A DNA stretch of 35,219 nt from Bifidobacterium breve (GTDB lineage Bacteria; Actinomycetota; Actinomycetes; Nanopelagicales; Nanopelagicaceae): positions 1 to 35,219 of the forward strand of contig CAMAPN010000012.1 in assembly GCA_945860275.1 (NCBI GenBank). The letters are read 5' to 3'. Shown piece after piece: positions 31,716 to 35,219 of the stretch. Numbering within the stretch: the stretch's first letter is position 1; the number at the start of each line of letters is the position of its first letter. The translations under genes and the position numbers were made by a program. The notes under the pieces were generated by a model. It searched no databases. It had not been told where the DNA came from and saw only the letters and a program-made list of their open reading frames with translations.

Positions 31716-33750
31716 TTCCTGTTCGATCAAGATAAGGCAATATCCCACCGAGGTGGAGCGGCCATCCAGTGCCAAGCAACATGCACAGGTCAATCTCTGC
31801 AGGGGATGAGATCACTCCTTCATCGAGCATCATTCGCGCTTCAGTTGCTAGAGCGGTGAGGGCGCGCGTACGAACATCATCAGCGGTAGATGCCTTAGCG
31901 CCCTTTTCGATACATGCTGCGGCGTCAGGATTGATAGTGAGCGCACCGTTTTCGTCTTTGATGTAGAAAGTTCGAACGCCATTCTTCACTAAACGTTCAA
32001 TCGTTGGACTCACCCGATATCGCTCACCCAAGGTGGCGTTAAGCGTTTGCGCGACGTGGAGCGCAACACCAGGACCAACTAATCCGAGTAGCTCAAACGA
32101 ACTCATTGGCAGGCCGAGTGGAACCATCGCGCTATCAGCGACCTCTGGAGAAGTTCCTTCATCGAGGGAGTCGGTGATTTCCCCCATGAAACGCATCAAC
32201 AAGCGATTCACCACGAAAGCAGGAGCGTCTTTCACGATCACCATGGTCTTCTTGAGCTCTTTGCCAATAACTACCGCAGTTGCCGTGGTGGCATCGTCGG
32301 TATGTGGCGTACGTGCAATCTCAAGTAGTGGCATGACAGCAACCGGATTGAAGAAATGAAAACCAATTACTCGTTCTGGATTCTTCAAGTGATCGGACAT
32401 GTTTGTGACGGAGAGTGATGAGGTATTTGTCGCAAGGATGCATTCAGGCGAGATGATTGTCTCAAGCTCCGTAAAGAGTTTTCGCTTGATTTCCATCTCT
32501 TCAAAGACTGCCTCAATTATGAAATCGCACGGAGCAAAATCTTTATTGTTGGTACTTCCAGTGAGAATTTGTTTGAGCCAGCCAGCCTCTTCTGCCCGCA
32601 TTCGCTTCTTTGCGACCAGAGTATCGAGCTCGTTATGGATCCACGCTAACCCTTTGTCGACTCGAGCTTGATCGAGATCAGTGATGTGCACAGGAACTTT
32701 CAAATTGCGGAGAATTAGGAGAGCTAATTGGGATGCCATCAAACCTGCACCAACAACGCCAACGCGCGTAACTTTTCGAGCAAGGGCTGCTTTAGGCGCA
32801 CCTTCAACTTTCTTCTTGCTCTTCTGAATGAGATTGAAGGCATAGATTGAGGCTCGGAATGCATCACCCATAACTAATTCGTTGAGCGCAGCATCTTCGG
32901 CCGCGAAACCAGAATCACGAGTGGCTGTCCGTGAATCAGCCATCAATTGCAGAGCAAGGCGTGGAGCATCAATTGGCGCATCACCATATTTCTTCTTCTT
33001 TGCAGCTGCGCCGATTTCGGAGGCAGCCTTCCATGCACCATCATCTTTGGTGTAATCGACGCGTTCAATTCGCTTCTTACCGGATAGTACCTCGGCCGCA
33101 AAAGCGAGTGATTTTTCAAGGAAGTCAGCGGGTAAATAGACAGAATCAACGACTCCTAATTCGAGCGCTTCGTGCGCCTTGAGCATGGTGTTGTTATTGA
33201 GCGCATTCACCATAATGACTTTGGCAGCTTTTTCGGGGCCAATCAATTGCGGCAACAACGTGGCGCCACCCCAACCAGGAACAAGGCCTAGGAATACTTC
33301 GGGAAGTGCGATAAAGGCAGTACTTGCAAGCGTGCGGTAGTTGCAATGCAAGCCAATCTCGAGTCCGCCGCCGAGCGCTAAGCCGTTAATGAAAGCAAAA
33401 GTTGGCTTGCCGCATTCACCTAAGCGTCGGAAAACATCATGGCCGAATTTTCCAAATGCACGCGCTTGCGCACCATCAGTAACTGCCGCAACTCCACTGA
33501 GATCTGCTCCTGCCGCAAAAATAAATGGTTTGCCAGTAATTCCGATTGCATCAGCGCCAGTTGCTAACGCCTGATCAATCGCAGCGTTCAGGGCTTTTAA
33601 GCCTTCAGGGCCAATTGTGTTGGGCCGGTTGTAATCCAATCCATTATCAATAGTGATGAGGGCGAGCGTGCCAGTGAATCCAAATGGAGCAAGATCAACT
33701 TCACGCACAAATGCATTGGTCACTACTTCTTCTGGCGCTGTAACGCTCAT
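31657..33750 (-). CDS. fadB: Fatty acid beta-oxidation multifunctional protein (enoyl-CoA hydratase/3-hydroxyacyl-CoA dehydrogenase)
   Basis: The 697-residue fusion has an N-terminal crotonase domain (about 20-210) with the oxyanion segment I-F-A-A-G-A-D-L-S at 77-85 and the catalytic glutamates Glu131 (G-G-L-E-I-G) and Glu151 (L-P-E-V-F-L-G). An NAD-binding 3-hydroxyacyl-CoA dehydrogenase domain follows ([11 protein letters not shown] at 331-341, His465 in G-F-H-F-F-N-P, Glu477). The C-terminal dehydrogenase domain (about 510-690) ends in an actinobacterial-type [11 protein letters not shown]. It hydrates enoyl-CoA and oxidises the 3-hydroxy product. The ATG at 33748-33750 lies two bases after the fadA stop and follows a GGGCGGGAA site. 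A frame from 33825 would overlap fadA and is rejected. Confidence 0.92.
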   Translation of the reverse strand: MSVTAPEEVVTNAFVREVDLAPFGFTGTLALITIDNGLDYNRPNTIGPEGLKALNAAIDQALATGADAIGITGKPFIFAAGADLSGVAAVTDGAQARAFGKFGHDVFRRLGECGKPTFAFINGLALGGGLEIGLHCNYRTLASTAFIALPEVFLGLVPGWGGATLLPQLIGPEKAAKVIMVNALNNNTMLKAHEALELGVVDSVYLPADFLEKSLAFAAEVLSGKKRIERVDYTKDDGAWKAASEIGAAAKKKKYGDAPIDAPRLALQLMADSRTATRDSGFAAEDAALNELVMGDAFRASIYAFNLIQKSKKKVEGAPKAALARKVTRVGVVGAGLMASQLALLILRNLKVPVHITDLDQARVDKGLAWIHNELDTLVAKKRMRAEEAGWLKQILTGSTNNKDFAPCDFIIEAVFEEMEIKRKLFTELETIISPECILATNTSSLSVTNMSDHLKNPERVIGFHFFNPVAVMPLLEIARTPHTDDATTATAVVIGKELKKTMVIVKDAPAFVVNRLLMRFMGEITDSLDEGTSPEVADSAMVPLGLPMSSFELLGLVGPGVALHVAQTLNATLGERYRVSPTIERLVKNGVRTFYIKDENGALTINPDAAACIEKGAKASTADDVRTRALTALATEARMMLDEGVISSPAEIDLCMLLGTGWPLHLGGILPYLDRTGISEAATGQRFHPKGVASLP

Positions 33751-33752
33751 GG

Positions 33753-34949
33753 CTATTTCCCGCCCTTTCCAGTGAAGTGTGGGTTCTCCCAGATGATGGT
33801 TCCGCCCATTCCCAATCCGATACACATCGTTGTTACTCCATATTGCACGTCAGGACGCTCTTCGAATCCACGCGCAAGGTTGAGGATGAGTCGAATTCCC
33901 GAAGAGGCGAGTGGGTGACCTACTGCAATGGCGCCACCATAGATATTTACGCGCGGGTCATCATCGGCAATTCCAAAGTGATCGAGGAAGGAGAGCACTT
34001 GAATCGAAAACGCTTCGTTAACCTCGAATAGCCCAATTTGATCAATCGATAAGCCTGCTTTTTCGAGCGCTTTAATTGTTGCGGGCACAGGTCCGTATCC
34101 CATGATTTCTGGAGCAACTCCAGCAAAGGCGAAGGTGACTAATTTTGCCTTGGGTTTAAGTCCGCGTTTTGCTGCTTCACTTTCGCTCATCAGAAGAGCT
34201 GCAGTTGCGCCATCATTTAGCCCTGCAGCGTTGCCGGGCGTTACTCGACCAGCGGGGCGAAATGGCGTCTTGAGAGTTGCTAACGCTTCCATCGTTGTCG
34301 TCGGACGAGGTGGCTCATCAACTGTTGCCACACCCCAACCAAGTTCGGGAGAGCGCACTGCAACCGGAATCAAATCTCTCTGGATCTTTCCCTCTTTATA
34401 GGCAGCAGCCGTTTTCATCTGCGAGTTGTATGCGTAACGGTCGGCGCGCTCTTTCGTTAAGTGCGGGAATTTATCGTGGAGACGTTCTGCGGTCGCTCCC
34501 ATGGAAAGTGCATCCTGATCCACCATCTTCTCTGCTAAGTAACGAGGGTTGGGATCCATCAAATCGCCCATTGGATGATTGCCCATATGCTCGACGCCGC
34601 CTGCAAGTGCAACGTTGTATGCACCGATGGCAATACTTCCAGCGAGTGTTGTGACCGATGTGAGCGCACCTGCGCACCATCGATCCACTGAATAGCCAGG
34701 AACAGATTGCGGAATCCCTGCGAGCAGTGATGCGCTCCGTCCAATGTTCATGCCTTGATCGCCATTTTGCGCAGCGGCAGCTATGGCAACGTCATCGATA
34801 TCTTCAGGTGCGATAGTGGGGTTTCGCTCAAGTAAGCCACGAATGCAGCGAACCATGATGTCGTCGGCACGCGTGCCGGCATACAGGCTGCCTGCTTTTC
34901 CAAAAGGAGTGCGAACTGCATCGATAAGAACAACTGATTCGCTCTTCAT
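33753..34949 (-). CDS. fadA: Acetyl-CoA acyltransferase (3-ketoacyl-CoA thiolase)
   Basis: The 398-residue thiolase has the nucleophile Cys92 in V-D-R-W-C-A-G-A-L, the substrate region V-E-H-M-G-N-H-P-M-G, G-N-A-A-G-L-N-D-G-A, N-E-A-F, the active-site histidine in G-H-P-L-A-S-S-G, and a final C-I-G-L-G-M-G-G. It cleaves 3-ketoacyl-CoA to acetyl-CoA and a shortened acyl-CoA. It is first in the fadA-fadB operon, so the two gene products complete the hydration, oxidation and thiolysis steps. A weak GAGGG lies four bases before the ATG. A palindrome shared with the desaturase promoter lies 63-78 bases upstream. Confidence 0.95.
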   Translation of the reverse strand: MKSESVVLIDAVRTPFGKAGSLYAGTRADDIMVRCIRGLLERNPTIAPEDIDDVAIAAAAQNGDQGMNIGRSASLLAGIPQSVPGYSVDRWCAGALTSVTTLAGSIAIGAYNVALAGGVEHMGNHPMGDLMDPNPRYLAEKMVDQDALSMGATAERLHDKFPHLTKERADRYAYNSQMKTAAAYKEGKIQRDLIPVAVRSPELGWGVATVDEPPRPTTTMEALATLKTPFRPAGRVTPGNAAGLNDGATAALLMSESEAAKRGLKPKAKLVTFAFAGVAPEIMGYGPVPATIKALEKAGLSIDQIGLFEVNEAFSIQVLSFLDHFGIADDDPRVNIYGGAIAVGHPLASSGIRLILNLARGFEERPDVQYGVTTMCIGLGMGGTIIWENPHFTGKGGK

Positions 34950-35009
34950 AACACCCTCAATCTCACATCCACTTGAACTCCGCTTCCATAGTGGAGCGGC
35001 TTAGCAGAA

Positions 35010-35029
35010 AGGTTACTGGAGGGTAACTT
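35010..35029 (-). promoter_or_regulatory. Candidate lipid-regulator site upstream of fadA
   Basis: On the minus strand this reads AAGTTACCCTCCAGTAACCT. It contains the inverted repeat GTTAC-6-GTAAC (35012-35027) and matches 17 of 20 positions of the desaturase site at 21377-21396. It lies 61 bases upstream of the fadA ATG and overlaps the stop codon of the iron permease gene. A second imperfect dyad (CCGCTTCCA with TGGAGCGG, 34980-34999) lies closer to fadA. Confidence 0.6.
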
Positions 35030-35219
35030 ACTTCGCGACTACCACCTGGGGTTTTGGTGAGCTCTTGCGCAGGTAGATCGGCAGCACCACGACAAGATAG
35101 GCCGCCCACGCGAGCAGCTCCACCCATGAGAACTTCGTCCGGAAACCGAGAGTTCCTTGAAGGAAGGTGGCGGCAATGGAATCGGGTGCCATCCATGCTG
35201 TGATGTTCCAGGCGTACAT
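35028..35219 (-). CDS. FTR1-family iron permease, C-terminal part only
   Basis: Only the last 63 residues are in the window; the gene continues past 35219 and the methionine at its edge is probably internal. The segment reads A-W-N-I-T-A-W-M-A-P-D-S, then F-L-Q-G-T-L-G-F, then a hydrophobic helix W-V-E-L-L-A-W-A-A-Y-L-V-V-V-L-P-I-Y-L and a basic tail. This matches the C-terminus of FTR1/EfeU-like iron permeases, where W-D-x-S-S-x-L-x-D-S precedes G-L-L-G-Y and the last membrane helix. The diagnostic R-E-x-x-E motifs lie outside the window, so the assignment rests on this C-terminal pattern. Confidence 0.65.
   Translation of the reverse strand: MYAWNITAWMAPDSIAATFLQGTLGFRTKFSWVELLAWAAYLVVVLPIYLRKSSPKPQVVVAK

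Noticed and set aside
31724-31735. GATCAAGATAAG as a second copy of the aconitase palindrome
   Set aside because: Only one half matches, and it encodes conserved FadB residues (Y-L-D-R).

Overview
The window looks like a chromosomal segment of a mid-GC (roughly half G+C) actinomycete. The evidence is a set of actinobacterial marker genes: the FtsZ regulator SepH, small proteins of the DUF7455, DUF4193 and DUF3159 families, a ParE/ParC-type topoisomerase IV, and a gene order (inositol-phosphatase family, DUF4193, dut, DUF3159, paired TrkA-type ceoC/ceoB, TRAM RNA methyltransferase, dxs) that follows the sigA-to-dxs region of Mycobacterium tuberculosis as I remember it. The compact layout (1-4 base overlaps, convergent 3' ends that overlap, no gap above about 185 bases) suggests a streamlined genome such as a freshwater Nanopelagicales-like lineage, but I cannot fix the taxonomy. 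No stretch above 300 bases lacks a gene. I saw no tRNA, rRNA, CRISPR array, insertion sequence or prophage.

Region 1 (1-13097) is an accessory surface or secretion locus. A giant gene enters the window already open, so its 5' end lies upstream. It encodes at least 3945 residues built from fibronectin type III (FN3) domains, a PA14 domain, a glycine-rich domain, cadherin-like, invasin-like and discoidin-like modules, and nine copies of a repeat I could not name. One FN3 domain is split by a nested PA14 plus glycine-rich insert, and the glycine-rich domain is itself split by another beta-rich module. A second gene overlaps the giant gene by one base. Its product has a signal peptide, Ig/FN3-like domains and a C-terminus resembling a degenerate OmpA-like peptidoglycan-binding fold, so the pair may be a large adhesin and its wall-associated partner.

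Region 2 (13098-20524) is chromosome and division housekeeping: a CDGSH iron-sulfur protein, a DUF7455 zinc-ribbon-like protein, parE, an MFS transporter, a convergent parC that ends exactly where the C-terminal beta-pinwheel should start, a phosphodiesterase of the alkaline phosphatase superfamily, and sepH.

Region 3 (20525-31715) is core metabolism: inositol-phosphatase family protein, acyl-ACP desaturase, DUF4193, hotdog thioesterase-dut-DUF3159 operon, ceoB-ceoC potassium regulators, TRAM/TrmA-type RNA methyltransferase, aconitase and dxs (isoprenoid precursor synthesis).

Region 4 (31657-35219) is the fatty-acid beta-oxidation pair fadA-fadB on the minus strand, preceded by the 3' end of an FTR1-type iron permease.

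Three regulatory signals stand out. A near-identical 20-base site (17 of 20 positions) lies upstream of both the desaturase and the fadA-fadB operon, suggesting a shared lipid regulator. An 18-base perfect palindrome lies upstream of aconitase. Many genes appear leaderless, with a TANNNT -10 box ending exactly six bases before the start codon.
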